Shown one piece after another: positions 44,314-52,527 of a stretch of DNA of 64,000 nt. The notes below the pieces were generated by a model that had not been told where the DNA came from, did not search any database, and worked only from the letters and a program-made list of their open reading frames with translations. How positions within the stretch are numbered: position 1 is the stretch's first letter; the number at the start of each line of letters is the position of its first letter. A program made the translations under genes and the position numbers. Source of the stretch: Pseudobdellovibrionaceae bacterium. GTDB lineage: Bacteria > Bdellovibrionota > Bdellovibrionia > Bdellovibrionales > Bdellovibrionaceae. The DNA is taken from the NCBI GenBank assembly GCA_016785955.1, contig JAEUWH010000007.1, positions 1 through 64,000 of the forward strand, read 5' to 3'.

Positions 44314-45880
44314 TGGAAAAGAAGTCGAAGTAAAAGAGGGACAAACAATCATGGAGGCTTTCTATAAAACAGAAGAGCCGATTGCCCATTATTGTTATCA
44401 CCCAGGTCTGAGTGTGGCCGGGGTTTGCCGTTTATGTATTTGTGATATCGAGGGCAATCCTCGTCCACAAATTGCGTGTAACACGGTTGTAACGGAAGGA
44501 ATGAAAGTTTCTAATAAGTCCGAAAAAATTAAAGATGGCGTGAAATGGGTGTTAGATTTCCATTTGATTAACCATCCTTTGGATTGTCCAATTTGTGATC
44601 AAGCCGGTGAGTGTGGACTGCAAGAGCAGTACATGGAATTTGGCAAGTACGATCCCGAAATGGCCGAGCACAAAGTGAAAAAACACAAGGTGGTTGATTT
44701 AGGACCCACTGTTGTTTTGGACTCTGAACGTTGTATCTTGTGCTCTCGTTGTGTTCGCTTTACAGACGAAGTTTCTAAAACATCAGAATTAGGAATTTTT
44801 AATCGTGGTGATCGTTCTGAAATTGGCACGGTGGAAGGTAAATCGTTAGACAATAAGTATTCTTTAAATACGGTGGATATATGCCCGGTGGGTGCGTTGA
44901 CGTCCAAAGACTTCCGTTTCCGCCAGCGCGTTTGGTATCTAAAGGATTCCGAGACTGTGTGTAATGGATGTTCGACGGGCTGTAATGTAAAAGTATATTT
45001 CAATAAAGAAGGCTTTTTTCGCGTGAAGCCGGTCTACAATGAAAAAGTAAATGGTCATTGGATGTGCGATGAAGGTCGTGACATTTACAAGTTTCTGAAT
45101 AAGGAAAGCCGCTTTACAAAAGGTATTGCTCGCGAAAAAGGCGTGCAGCAGGAAATGGCTCCGGGAGCGCTAGCTAAAGAGTTGGCTCAAGAGATAAAAT
45201 CGAAAAAGGACCATGTTGCGGCGGTATTAACAGGCCAGTACACAGTTGAAGAGTACGAGTCTTTAGTCAGCACTCTGGTGAAAGAACTTCAGATTACAAA
45301 GATCTTTCATTGGGTGAACAACAAAGAGTCTTTTAATTCATTTGATGGTTTGCTACTTCGTGGTGACAAAAATCCAAACACTAAAGGTTTGTTAAATATT
45401 CTTGAGAAATATCAAATCAAAGGTGTTTGGGGCGATTTGGAAAGTGGAATTAAAAACAAATCTATCAAAACATTGATTGTTGCGGGACCGGAAAATAAAG
45501 CGGTGTTTGATAATTTAGAAAATCATATCAAATTATTCTCTCAGGTGGATCATTTAGTTTGGTTGGGGGCGGCAAAAGTGGACTCGTTATTGAGCCTTAC
45601 GAATAAAATTTCGATCGTGCCGTTAAAAACGTTCGTTGAAAAAGAAGGAACATTCATCAATGCCAACGGTATTGAACAAAAATTTAAGCGGGCAACGACC
45701 GTAGTTCATGAGGCTTTGACTTTGACAGAAGCAGCGATTTTGTTATCTGGTAAAAACCTAACTTTACCGACGGCACAGATGGATCGTCCGGCATTTTTAG
45801 AAAACAAACGTCGTCATGATCAGGTTATGTTGGAGAATAGAAAGAAAAACGAATTCGTTTTTAAACGAGGTTCCTTATGA
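44294..45880 (+). CDS. nuoG: NADH-quinone oxidoreductase subunit G (short form)
   Basis: A 528-residue form, shorter than the roughly 900 of E. coli. The N-terminal [2Fe-2S] ferredoxin domain (about 1-80, HYCYHPGLSVAGVCRLCIC) is followed by a His/Cys [4Fe-4S] site (HPLDCPICDQAGECGLQ), a Cys motif ILCSRCVRF, and the N7-like site VCNGCSTGCNV. The C-terminal half (about 260-528) is a truncated molybdopterin-oxidoreductase-like domain without molybdenum ligands visible. This reduced C-terminus resembles that of compact bacterial complexes. It overlaps nuoF by 20 bases and nuoI by 4 bases. Confidence 0.93.
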   Translation: MPKCTINGKEVEVKEGQTIMEAFYKTEEPIAHYCYHPGLSVAGVCRLCICDIEGNPRPQIACNTVVTEGMKVSNKSEKIKDGVKWVLDFHLINHPLDCPICDQAGECGLQEQYMEFGKYDPEMAEHKVKKHKVVDLGPTVVLDSERCILCSRCVRFTDEVSKTSELGIFNRGDRSEIGTVEGKSLDNKYSLNTVDICPVGALTSKDFRFRQRVWYLKDSETVCNGCSTGCNVKVYFNKEGFFRVKPVYNEKVNGHWMCDEGRDIYKFLNKESRFTKGIAREKGVQQEMAPGALAKELAQEIKSKKDHVAAVLTGQYTVEEYESLVSTLVKELQITKIFHWVNNKESFNSFDGLLLRGDKNPNTKGLLNILEKYQIKGVWGDLESGIKNKSIKTLIVAGPENKAVFDNLENHIKLFSQVDHLVWLGAAKVDSLLSLTNKISIVPLKTFVEKEGTFINANGIEQKFKRATTVVHEALTLTEAAILLSGKNLTLPTAQMDRPAFLENKRRHDQVMLENRKKNEFVFKRGSL

Positions 45881-46401
45881 GCGTTGTTCAAAAAGCAGGA
45901 CAAAAAAGTAAGTGGTACTTGCCAGGGATTATTGGTGGCTTAGGGATCACGCTGACCCATATGTTGAAGAATATAGTTTCTAAAAAACAAATGATGACAT
46001 TGAATTACCCTGAGGAAAAGTATGAATACAGTTCTCGGTTTAAGGGAAATCATGTATTGACCGTCAAAAAAGACGGTAACATTCGTTGTACGGCTTGTAT
46101 GTTGTGTGCGACGAATTGTCCTGCTGATTGCATCAAGATCACGGCCAGTGAGAACGCAGACCCTAAGGTTGAAAAATATCCAATCAGTTATGAGATTGAT
46201 ATTCTTCGTTGTGTGTTTTGCGGTTTTTGTGAAGAGGCATGTCCGGTCGATGCGATCCGTTTGGGACCAGAGTGGCAGACGCCAGGCCTCAGTGGGGCAA
46301 ACTTTGTATATGACATTAATCATCTTGCGTATCGTCCATCGCTTAAAGGTGGAATTCAGTCGCATGTGGATGACGAAGAACGCCACAAAGAGGGGATTTA
46401 A
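45877..46401 (+). CDS. nuoI: NADH-quinone oxidoreductase subunit I
   Basis: A 174-residue subunit with two [4Fe-4S] clusters: CTACMLCATNCPADCIKI and CVFCGFCEEACPVDAIRLGP (N6a/N6b). The N-terminal region (about 1-60) has an amphipathic or hydrophobic helix likely to touch the membrane. The start overlaps the nuoG stop (ATGA). It is the last nuo gene here; no nuoH, J, K, L, M or N follows, and a strong terminator begins 114 bases later. Confidence 0.95.
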   Translation: MSVVQKAGQKSKWYLPGIIGGLGITLTHMLKNIVSKKQMMTLNYPEEKYEYSSRFKGNHVLTVKKDGNIRCTACMLCATNCPADCIKITASENADPKVEKYPISYEIDILRCVFCGFCEEACPVDAIRLGPEWQTPGLSGANFVYDINHLAYRPSLKGGIQSHVDDEERHKEGI

Positions 46402-46514
46402 AGTTTCAAGGCGACAATTTAGCGGTCGATAAATTCGATACGAGGAATAGTTGTCACAAAGAACACTTTGCTTGGCCAGCGGGCCTCTTTAAAATATATA
46501 GTTGGTGCAAAAGT

Positions 46515-46564
46515 TCCCCCAATTCGACATACTTAGTGTGTTGTGATTTGGGGGATTTTTTTTT
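46515..46564 (+). terminator. Intrinsic terminator of the nuo cluster, overlapping the eamA translation start
   Basis: TCCCCCAA (46515-46522) pairs perfectly with TTGGGGGA (46548-46555), and a run of nine T follows (46556-46564). The loop is 25 bases. The stem contains the GGGGGA that should serve as ribosome binding site for the next gene, whose TTG start lies at the end of the T run. Transcripts reading through would bury that site in the hairpin. Confidence 0.85.
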
Positions 46565-47456
46565 GAGTTCGTTGCGCAGTTCTGAGTTTTCCGTTGGTGT
46601 TCTGTTTATTTTGCTAGCGGGAATTTGTTTTGGAAGTCTTGGGATTTTTGGCAAATTATTTATTTCTACGGGCCTTGATGTCGGCCATGTTTTATCTATT
46701 CGATTCTTGTTTGCGGCTGCTTTGTTGGGAATGTTTTTTATCGGTTTGAAAGTGTTTAAGGGTATTAATTTGTTTGTCGTTTCAAAGCGGCAATTTTTGA
46801 CCTGTCTATTGTTAGGGGTTTTGGGATACGCCGTTTTTTCGAGCTTCTATTTTATTTCTTTTCGATATTTAAGTGTTGGCATTAGTGCGATGATTTTGTT
46901 TACGTTTCCCATATTTGTGTTCTTGGGATCTGTTTTATTTTTCAAACACCCCTTTGATAGACGGGTAGTCGTTGCATTGCTGGTGGCTTTGTTTGGTTTG
47001 TTTTTACTATTGAAAGATGAGTTTGAAGTTAGGAGTGCTTTAGGTGTTTATGCTGGAATGGCGGCCGCAATGAGCTATTCGGCTTATGTAATACTATCGG
47101 ATCGTTATCAGAAAAATATTCATCCTCTGACTTCTAGCTTTTACGTTATGCTATCGGCAGGAATAACCTTAGCATTGATTTATCAGCCAAATTTTGATCA
47201 TTTCTTTGGGCAAAATTTTTTAAATATGAAGTTATTTGTTGGGTTAAGTATTATCGGAACGATTGCGCCACTCAGTTTATTTTTGGCGGGATTGCAACGT
47301 ATTCCGGGGCCACAGGCCAGTATTTTGGTGATGATCGAGCCAATTACGGCATCGATTCTGGCCTATTTTGTTTTTCATGAGGCGATGTCATTGTGGCAAA
47401 TGGTTGGGATCGGTTTAGTGGTTTTGGCTGATGTGATTATCGTTCGCTTGAGGTGA
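46563..47456 (+). CDS. EamA/DMT-family transporter
   Basis: A 297-residue inner-membrane protein with about ten hydrophobic helices in two EamA repeats: ILLAGICFGSLGIFGKLF starts repeat 1, and GVYAGMAAAMSYSAYVILSD starts repeat 2, with a typical IEPITASILAYFVFHEAMSLWQMVG end. The substrate is unknown; the family exports amino acids, metabolites or nucleotides. The start is uncertain. GTG 46536 lies inside the terminator hairpin and adds 9 residues. TTG 46563, 7 bases after GGGGGA, is better placed. Confidence 0.85.
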   Translation: MSSLRSSEFSVGVLFILLAGICFGSLGIFGKLFISTGLDVGHVLSIRFLFAAALLGMFFIGLKVFKGINLFVVSKRQFLTCLLLGVLGYAVFSSFYFISFRYLSVGISAMILFTFPIFVFLGSVLFFKHPFDRRVVVALLVALFGLFLLLKDEFEVRSALGVYAGMAAAMSYSAYVILSDRYQKNIHPLTSSFYVMLSAGITLALIYQPNFDHFFGQNFLNMKLFVGLSIIGTIAPLSLFLAGLQRIPGPQASILVMIEPITASILAYFVFHEAMSLWQMVGIGLVVLADVIIVRLR

Positions 47457-47497
47457 GCGCGTGCTTTTACTTCGACTCGATCAAGGACATTCTAGGT

Positions 47498-47560
47498 AGC
47501 CCATCTGGGCTGATTTCATTAGCAACCCATCTGTGTCATTACCAACCTATCTAGGCTGAT
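47498..47560. repeat. Three degenerate copies of a 16-17 bp motif upstream of the exported hydrolase
   Basis: Three imperfect copies, centred on CCATCTGGGCTGAT-like sequence, occur at 47498-47514, 47524-47539 and 47544-47560, in a 277-base gene-free spacer. Consensus is about AnCCYATCTRGGCTGAT. They may be regulator-binding repeats or remnants of a decayed tandem duplication. No promoter is called. Confidence 0.45.
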
Positions 47561-47733
47561 GAGAATGTAGAATAATAAAAAAATAGAGCAAAAGCACTAT
47601 CGCCTTAATGTCGGCGTCTTTTGTTATTCCCAAGCAAAAACTGGGTATTTGTGGATTCTATGGCAGCTAAATCGAATTTAACCTGGTTTCACGCTTCAGG
47701 TTTTGGACCTGATTTTGAACCTCTATAAAGATT

Positions 47734-49050
47734 ATGATGAAGTTAAACATGAGTATACTGAATGTTGCGTTGTTGTTTTTATTAATAGGATTTAAAGGTT
47801 TTGCGGCGCCATCAGGCACCGGTATTTGTTATAAATTCTATCATTGGTCAGAAATATCTCGAATTAAACCGGACGTTATTCGTACCCACGACGTTATCTG
47901 GAATCTAGAAAATGACCTGATATATAAAGACAATTTAGCGATTCCATCGCGTTGGAAAAGCATGGTTCAGCACACGTCTAATGTACGAGTTCTTCACCAT
48001 GAAAAAGTTTTTACACGTAGAACGGCGAGTGGTGAAAAGTACGATGTTGCTTACTTTGTTTACCAACCACAGTCGGGAAAGTATAAATCTACAATTGTCC
48101 TTCAGCATGGCTTTGCTGAATCTTCAATTTACTTTAAAACACAAATTCGAACTCTGGTTGCAATGGGTTTTCGGGTTATTGCGATGGATGGAGCCAATTC
48201 AGGAAATACATTGTTGTATACATTGCGAAAGTTGCATCGAGCGCTGTTTGCGCCGAGTCCTGTTGAGGATGGGAGAGCCTTAGCCGAGATCTTGCTCGCC
48301 GAAATTCCTGCTCACGAGAAATTTATTGTTTTAGGTCATTCACGTGGATTTTTAGTGACATCGCTGATGCTTTCGACGGGATTGTTCGATAAACAACTGA
48401 TTCAGCATATCTCTTCCAATGGCTATGACAGTTGGAAAGTTGACGAGTTGGTCGATCGGCCAATCATGAATCCTTTCCGACTTGTGCCTGTGTTAGACAC
48501 TATGACCGACTACTGGATTGGGCAAATGCGTTCGATGGCCCGTCAAGGTGCTAATCAAATTTCTGACCCCATACTTCGCGATAGAGTGATGAGTCACCAA
48601 GGGATGAAATCCCGAGAAGAACTTGGTGTCGAGTTAGCGGACGAGATTACGCGACGTAAGCTGGTTGAGGCGACGATGGGTATTGCCCGTGGCTTGAAAG
48701 GACAAGATCAGGGGCTTCCTGGTATCGAGACATTGTCGTTGTATGAGACTCACTCGGACTTAAAAAATGTGGACAATGGATTTGGATTTGAAGTGGCTAA
48801 CAATCCGCTGAAAATCGGTCATATTTCCGCAGCTGTAAAAGACAGAACGCTGATGGTCTTTGGCGATAAAGATCACTTAGTGTCGATGGAGAGTTCTCGG
48901 AAAATCATCGATCAAGTGGGATTTAAACCAATCGTGTTAGGAAAAGACATTGAGACCGGCGTAGAGGCTACCCACTTTTTGCCAAATGAAAGACCGTTCG
49001 AGTTACTTGAGTTGATTTTGCAAGCGTACAAAGAAAATCGAGATAAGTGA
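47734..49050 (+). CDS. Exported alpha/beta hydrolase
   Basis: A 438-residue protein with a signal peptide (about 1-24, LLFLLIGFKGFA). The catalytic triad fits S203 in GHSRG, D380 (or D378) in FGDKDHLV and H414 in EATHFLP. The core block STIVLQHGFAESSIYF gives the oxyanion region. About 100 residues between the nucleophile and the acid form a lid-like helical insertion. A periplasmic or secreted esterase/lipase on foreign or envelope lipids is plausible. The exact start (two ATG codons) affects the signal by one residue. Followed at 81 bases by another exported enzyme. Confidence 0.82.
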   Translation: MMKLNMSILNVALLFLLIGFKGFAAPSGTGICYKFYHWSEISRIKPDVIRTHDVIWNLENDLIYKDNLAIPSRWKSMVQHTSNVRVLHHEKVFTRRTASGEKYDVAYFVYQPQSGKYKSTIVLQHGFAESSIYFKTQIRTLVAMGFRVIAMDGANSGNTLLYTLRKLHRALFAPSPVEDGRALAEILLAEIPAHEKFIVLGHSRGFLVTSLMLSTGLFDKQLIQHISSNGYDSWKVDELVDRPIMNPFRLVPVLDTMTDYWIGQMRSMARQGANQISDPILRDRVMSHQGMKSREELGVELADEITRRKLVEATMGIARGLKGQDQGLPGIETLSLYETHSDLKNVDNGFGFEVANNPLKIGHISAAVKDRTLMVFGDKDHLVSMESSRKIIDQVGFKPIVLGKDIETGVEATHFLPNERPFELLELILQAYKENRDK

Positions 49051-49131
49051 TTCGGCGAGGTCATCTTCCCCTGTGGTCTGTAAGACAGATATTTAGTTGA
49101 TAAACTTAAGATTTATTTTGATCATATAAAT

Positions 49132-50637
49132 ATGAATATAAATTTATTGCTTGGTTTTTTTTTCTTTATATTTCTAGTACAGAAAATCAGCGCCCGCGAT
49201 GTCAGTAAAGAACTTAATCAGCTCATTCTGAGGCCAATTAATTTTGTGGACGAAGTGAATAAAGGTATTTTGCAGGTGGATACCGGTTTGAAAGGCTCGG
49301 AACAGTGTGTGGAATTTATTTCTGACAAGTTAGGGCGTATCGATTTGCTGCAAAGTAGCAGTTTTTTTCCACAAAATTTGGAAGAAATTCGTCAGTTAGA
49401 AGAAAAAGGCAATGAAACGCTGGGTAAGCTTTTTCAAATTCAACTAACGGTACGCAAAAAACAGCAAGAACTTTCAAAAAAAGGACGACTGACATTTGAA
49501 TGTCTGCAGAATATCAGGCGTTCGACTCGGTACCTTAGATTCATGGAAGATATGCTAATAGAATGGCTAATTGAGCAAAAAAAGATGACCTCGTTCGCTG
49601 AAAATGTTTTAGGTGGGCAGTTCCCACAAGTGATGCGTAATCCAGAAATCAATTCTTCAGAGCCTTTTCTGGTTGGAGATATTTTTTTAATTCGAGGAAA
49701 AAGTATTGTTAGTGCAATGATTGCGCGAATTGGTGATACAGAATTGCAGTTTAGTCATCTGGCCATTATTGGTCTGAACTTGAACAACGAGCGCGTCATT
49801 GTCGAAGCCTTGATTCCTTATGGCACACGGATTACTCCGTTTGATCAGTGGATGAGGCAAAAGGAGGCTCGGGTGGTCCACTTTCGATATAGTGATACCA
49901 GCGTGGCACTGAAAGCAGGCAAAGCGGCTTACGAGTTAGCCAACAGCTATATTAGTAAAAATAAAATCAACATCCCTTATGATTTTCATATGAGTTCGCT
50001 GGATGCGGATCAAATTTTTTGCGCCGAACTGATTGAAAATGCCTATCTGACAGCGTCGGCTTCGAAGGTTTTGTTGCCAGAGTATAAATCAATGACGACC
50101 AAATTTAAATCGACTCCCTTTCTAAAGAATATGGGAATTGAAGCCAGTGAAATATTTGCCCCTGGAGACATTGAGTTTGATTCACGATTTAATTTAGTCG
50201 CCGAATACCGATTTCTGGGAAAAATCGAGAGTGAGGATACGATACCAATTCTGCGCAAAGTGCGTATGCAGGATGCGATTATTCAGAGTTTATATAACTG
50301 GATGACGCTGGAAAACTTTCAGTTTGTAGATTCTTGGAAAATCAATCTAAAAACAATTCTAGCAAAACTGTTTAGGTACTTTGGCTTTTTTAAGGATCGA
50401 ATGCCGACACATATTCCTTATTCATCTTTGAAAACGATCATTCAGTTTGAGGACACAAGTCATTTGCTGCAGAAGCATCTTTTTGAAATGGAAAAAAAGT
50501 TTTATCAACAGCACAAGCACTCGATGCATTTTCAAGAAATGTTACGAGTGCTTGTGGATTATCGAGATGGCATGTGTAGAGACTCTCAGTCTGAATTTGT
50601 AGCTTTAATCAGATCGAATCGCTGTCCTGGAGAATAG
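49132..50637 (+). CDS. Exported YiiX/YebB-like NlpC/P60-fold cysteine hydrolase
   Basis: A 501-residue protein with a signal peptide (MNINLLLGFFFFIFLVQKISA). Residues about 25-170 are helical. The permuted papain-like domain is at about 178-310: LVGDIFLIRG, catalytic-type H209 in FSHLAIIG, an E/N residue near EALIPYG, and C297 in IFCAELIENAY. These give a His-Cys pair like that of YiiX and YebB, which cleave amide or ester bonds in lipids or peptides. The C-terminal part (about 320-501) is helical and unassigned. The ribosome binding site is weak, so start choice is only moderate. Confidence 0.78.
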   Translation: MNINLLLGFFFFIFLVQKISARDVSKELNQLILRPINFVDEVNKGILQVDTGLKGSEQCVEFISDKLGRIDLLQSSSFFPQNLEEIRQLEEKGNETLGKLFQIQLTVRKKQQELSKKGRLTFECLQNIRRSTRYLRFMEDMLIEWLIEQKKMTSFAENVLGGQFPQVMRNPEINSSEPFLVGDIFLIRGKSIVSAMIARIGDTELQFSHLAIIGLNLNNERVIVEALIPYGTRITPFDQWMRQKEARVVHFRYSDTSVALKAGKAAYELANSYISKNKINIPYDFHMSSLDADQIFCAELIENAYLTASASKVLLPEYKSMTTKFKSTPFLKNMGIEASEIFAPGDIEFDSRFNLVAEYRFLGKIESEDTIPILRKVRMQDAIIQSLYNWMTLENFQFVDSWKINLKTILAKLFRYFGFFKDRMPTHIPYSSLKTIIQFEDTSHLLQKHLFEMEKKFYQQHKHSMHFQEMLRVLVDYRDGMCRDSQSEFVALIRSNRCPGE

Positions 50638-50641
50638 GCTT

Positions 50642-50680
50642 AAATAAAAAACCCACTCTGAATAAATTGAGAGTGGGTTT
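50642..50680 (-). terminator. Intrinsic terminator of the aromatic-rich small protein gene
   Basis: On the minus strand AAACCCACTCT (50680-50670) pairs perfectly with AGAGTGGGTTT (50659-50649), an 11-bp stem, and a T run follows from 50650. It lies just after the stop of the gene at 50704-51075. The stem can also slow plus-strand transcripts. Confidence 0.85.
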
Positions 50681-50703
50681 GAACTGGTTGTTCTACAGAA
50701 AAT

Positions 50704-51075
50704 TTATGCAGCGTAAAGGCGTGCAAATTTTTCGTATTTTTTGAAAAATTTTGAGTATTCTTTTTCATAGTGGCCACTATACCCATCAAACAATTCGAAC
50801 AAGAAGTTATAGTATTCGCGGTATACAAATGTCGCCATGAATTGTCCATAAAAGTCTTTTGGTGCATCGGCGTAGAATTCATATTTACGGAAAAAGTGAG
50901 TTACATATTTATTAAAATATGACCACCATTTTTTTGCTTCTTTTTCACGGATAAAGTTACCTACAAAGTAAACTTTATTTCCGCAAGTTAAACCGATTTC
51001 CCATCCTTCACCGGCTGTTTTCCAATAAGTTTTGAACGTGTAATCGCCAAACTTGTACGTTTTAGTTGTGTTCAT
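50704..51075 (-). CDS. Small protein rich in Tyr, Phe and Lys, function unknown
   Basis: A 123-residue cytoplasmic-looking protein without a signal peptide. It is unusually rich in aromatic and lysine residues, with repeated Y/F/K patterns near the C-terminus (EYYNFLFELF, EKEYSKFFKKYEKFARLY), probably amphipathic helices. I recognise no domain. It is a single-gene unit with its own terminator and an AGGAGG ribosome binding site before ATG 51075 (GGAGGAAG on that strand). Aromatic-lysine helices could bind RNA, DNA or membranes, but that is speculation. Confidence 0.75.
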   Translation of the reverse strand: MNTTKTYKFGDYTFKTYWKTAGEGWEIGLTCGNKVYFVGNFIREKEAKKWWSYFNKYVTHFFRKYEFYADAPKDFYGQFMATFVYREYYNFLFELFDGYSGHYEKEYSKFFKKYEKFARLYAA

Positions 51076-51204
51076 TCTTCCTCCTTGTGAGGCTTTATTT
51101 CGTCACAATGGAAACTAAAAGTCATGTGAAGTTATTTCTGACTAGACAGAACGAAGGTCCTAACTCGTGTCATCACTTGGTGTGATCGCTTCTCGCGACA
51201 GTGT

Positions 51205-51234
51205 TTGACAATGAAATTGGAACACGTTTTTATT
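51205..51234 (+). promoter_or_regulatory. Putative promoter of the CcmI-like secreted protein gene
   Basis: A perfect -35 TTGACA at 51205-51210 is followed after 18 bp by TTTATT at 51229-51234. The start codon is 64 bases downstream. The -10 is weak (four of six). Confidence 0.4.
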
Positions 51235-51297
51235 TAGGCCCAGGTGAAACCCGTCTGGGTATTTAGGAAACAACTTTAGAAAATTTTGAGGAGTATT

Positions 51298-51699
51298 ATG
51301 ACGACTACATTCGTATTATTTTTTGTCAGTGTTTTTGCGCTATCAGTACATGCCAAATCTGTGAGTGGCACAGTGACGGTTGATAAAGGTTTGGAAAAGA
51401 GTTTAAAAGGTGGAGTGCTTTTTGTATTTGCCAAGAAGGTGGGAAGTAAGGCTGGTGATGGACAAATGCCGGTGGCTGTTCAGCGTATCGTTGATCCAAA
51501 GTTTCCAGTGCATTTCGAACTCAATGCGACCAATGCGATGGTTCAGGGAACGCCATTTGAGGGGCCATTTTCAATTTCAGCTCGTTATTCGGCAGGCGGC
51601 AATGCCACTGATAAATCTGGTCCAGAAGGATCGACACCCATTGATAAGCCAATTAAAGTTGGTGAGACGGCTGTTTTGATTGAACTTAAAAAGAAGTAA
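51298..51699 (+). CDS. Secreted CcmI/CycH C-terminal-domain-like protein
   Basis: A 133-residue protein starting at ATG 51298 with GAGGAG at 51288-51293; a longer reading from 51286 lacks this spacing. The signal peptide is about 1-19. The mature part VSGTVTVDKGLEKSL, GGVLFVFAKKV, GQMPVAVQRI, FPVHFELNATNAM, FSISARYSAGGNATDKSGP matches the Ig-like C-terminal domain of the cytochrome c maturation protein CcmI (CycH), which contacts apocytochrome. Here the domain stands alone without the TPR part. No ccm genes are adjacent. It may act as a periplasmic chaperone. Confidence 0.75.
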   Translation: MTTTFVLFFVSVFALSVHAKSVSGTVTVDKGLEKSLKGGVLFVFAKKVGSKAGDGQMPVAVQRIVDPKFPVHFELNATNAMVQGTPFEGPFSISARYSAGGNATDKSGPEGSTPIDKPIKVGETAVLIELKKK

Positions 51700-51767
51700 G
51701 AATGGGATTGTTAGTGTACAACTGTGATTAGATTGCGACAGAAAAAAATTTGATCGAGTCTAACGCT

Positions 51768-51795
51768 GATCGCCCGTTTTTTTTGACGGGCGATC
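51768..51795. terminator. Perfect hairpin between convergent genes
   Basis: GATCGCCCGT (51768-51777) pairs with ACGGGCGATC (51786-51795), a 10-bp perfect stem. The T-rich stretch is in the loop rather than after it, so termination is probable but not canonical. It separates the CcmI-like gene from the convergent barrel gene. Confidence 0.6.
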
Positions 51796-51817
51796 TAAGA
51801 ATGAGAATGGCGTGATT

Positions 51818-52420
51818 CTATATTCCGAAACCTAAAATAACTTTCATGTATGTTCCGCTCATATCCAGATCTGGCGTGCCAGCAAAAGTTCCTGACGAGT
51901 CCTTTACGCGGCTCCATTTCATATTTTGATATCCAGCTTCGGCACCAATCAAGAAACCAAGTAGGCCAACCCCCGCTTCTAAACCAACCGAGTAACTGGA
52001 TGTTGAATCGGGAGAGAAATTAGTTGAAGTGGCGCCTTCGGTCCATTTGATGCTGTTCGAGTGTGACATACCCACCGTGGCGATGGGACCTAAATACATG
52101 ATCGTATTGATGAGTCGATAGTTTACAATCAATGATGTTCGTGTGACTTGAGACTTATAATCTAGTCCATTGGACCCGGCATTAAATCCCATATTTTCAT
52201 AACGGATACCGCCACCGATGCCGACGACGGGTATGATAAATAAAGCATCAAAACCAATTCCTGCATTCGGAGCTACTGTGGGAACCGATGTTGTGCCATT
52301 GTATATCGTGGCTAAGTCTGGCTTACTGGCTAACAATCCATAAGTCATGCGAGCTTCGACTAGGGCGTGTGCCGAACTAAAACCGAGTAAACATAATATT
52401 GCAATCCATTGTTTCATCAT
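51818..52420 (-). CDS. Putative outer-membrane beta-barrel protein
   Basis: A 200-residue protein with a signal peptide (about 1-19, MMKQWIAILCLLGFSSAHA) and alternating strands such as GIGGGIRYENMGFNAG, SLIVNYRLINTIMYLGPIATVGMS and SVGLEAGVGLLGFLIGAEAGYQNM. The chain ends FGI, near the usual aromatic barrel end. About eight strands fit a small OmpW/OmpA-like barrel. AGGAGG lies five bases before the ATG. The specific family is not identified. Confidence 0.72.
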   Translation of the reverse strand: MMKQWIAILCLLGFSSAHALVEARMTYGLLASKPDLATIYNGTTSVPTVAPNAGIGFDALFIIPVVGIGGGIRYENMGFNAGSNGLDYKSQVTRTSLIVNYRLINTIMYLGPIATVGMSHSNSIKWTEGATSTNFSPDSTSSYSVGLEAGVGLLGFLIGAEAGYQNMKWSRVKDSSGTFAGTPDLDMSGTYMKVILGFGI

Positions 52421-52527
52421 AACATCCTCCTAAAACATATAGACGATCAGCCCCAATCCTAGTCCTTTGTTCCTATAGGCACAATCAATTTATAGAAAAA
52501 GCAAATTGGATCAGGTCTAATGTAGTT

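Noticed and set aside
51236-51262. c-di-GMP or other riboswitch at the CCCAG...CTGGG hairpin
   Set aside because: Only a 5-bp stem without the conserved core of any class I know.
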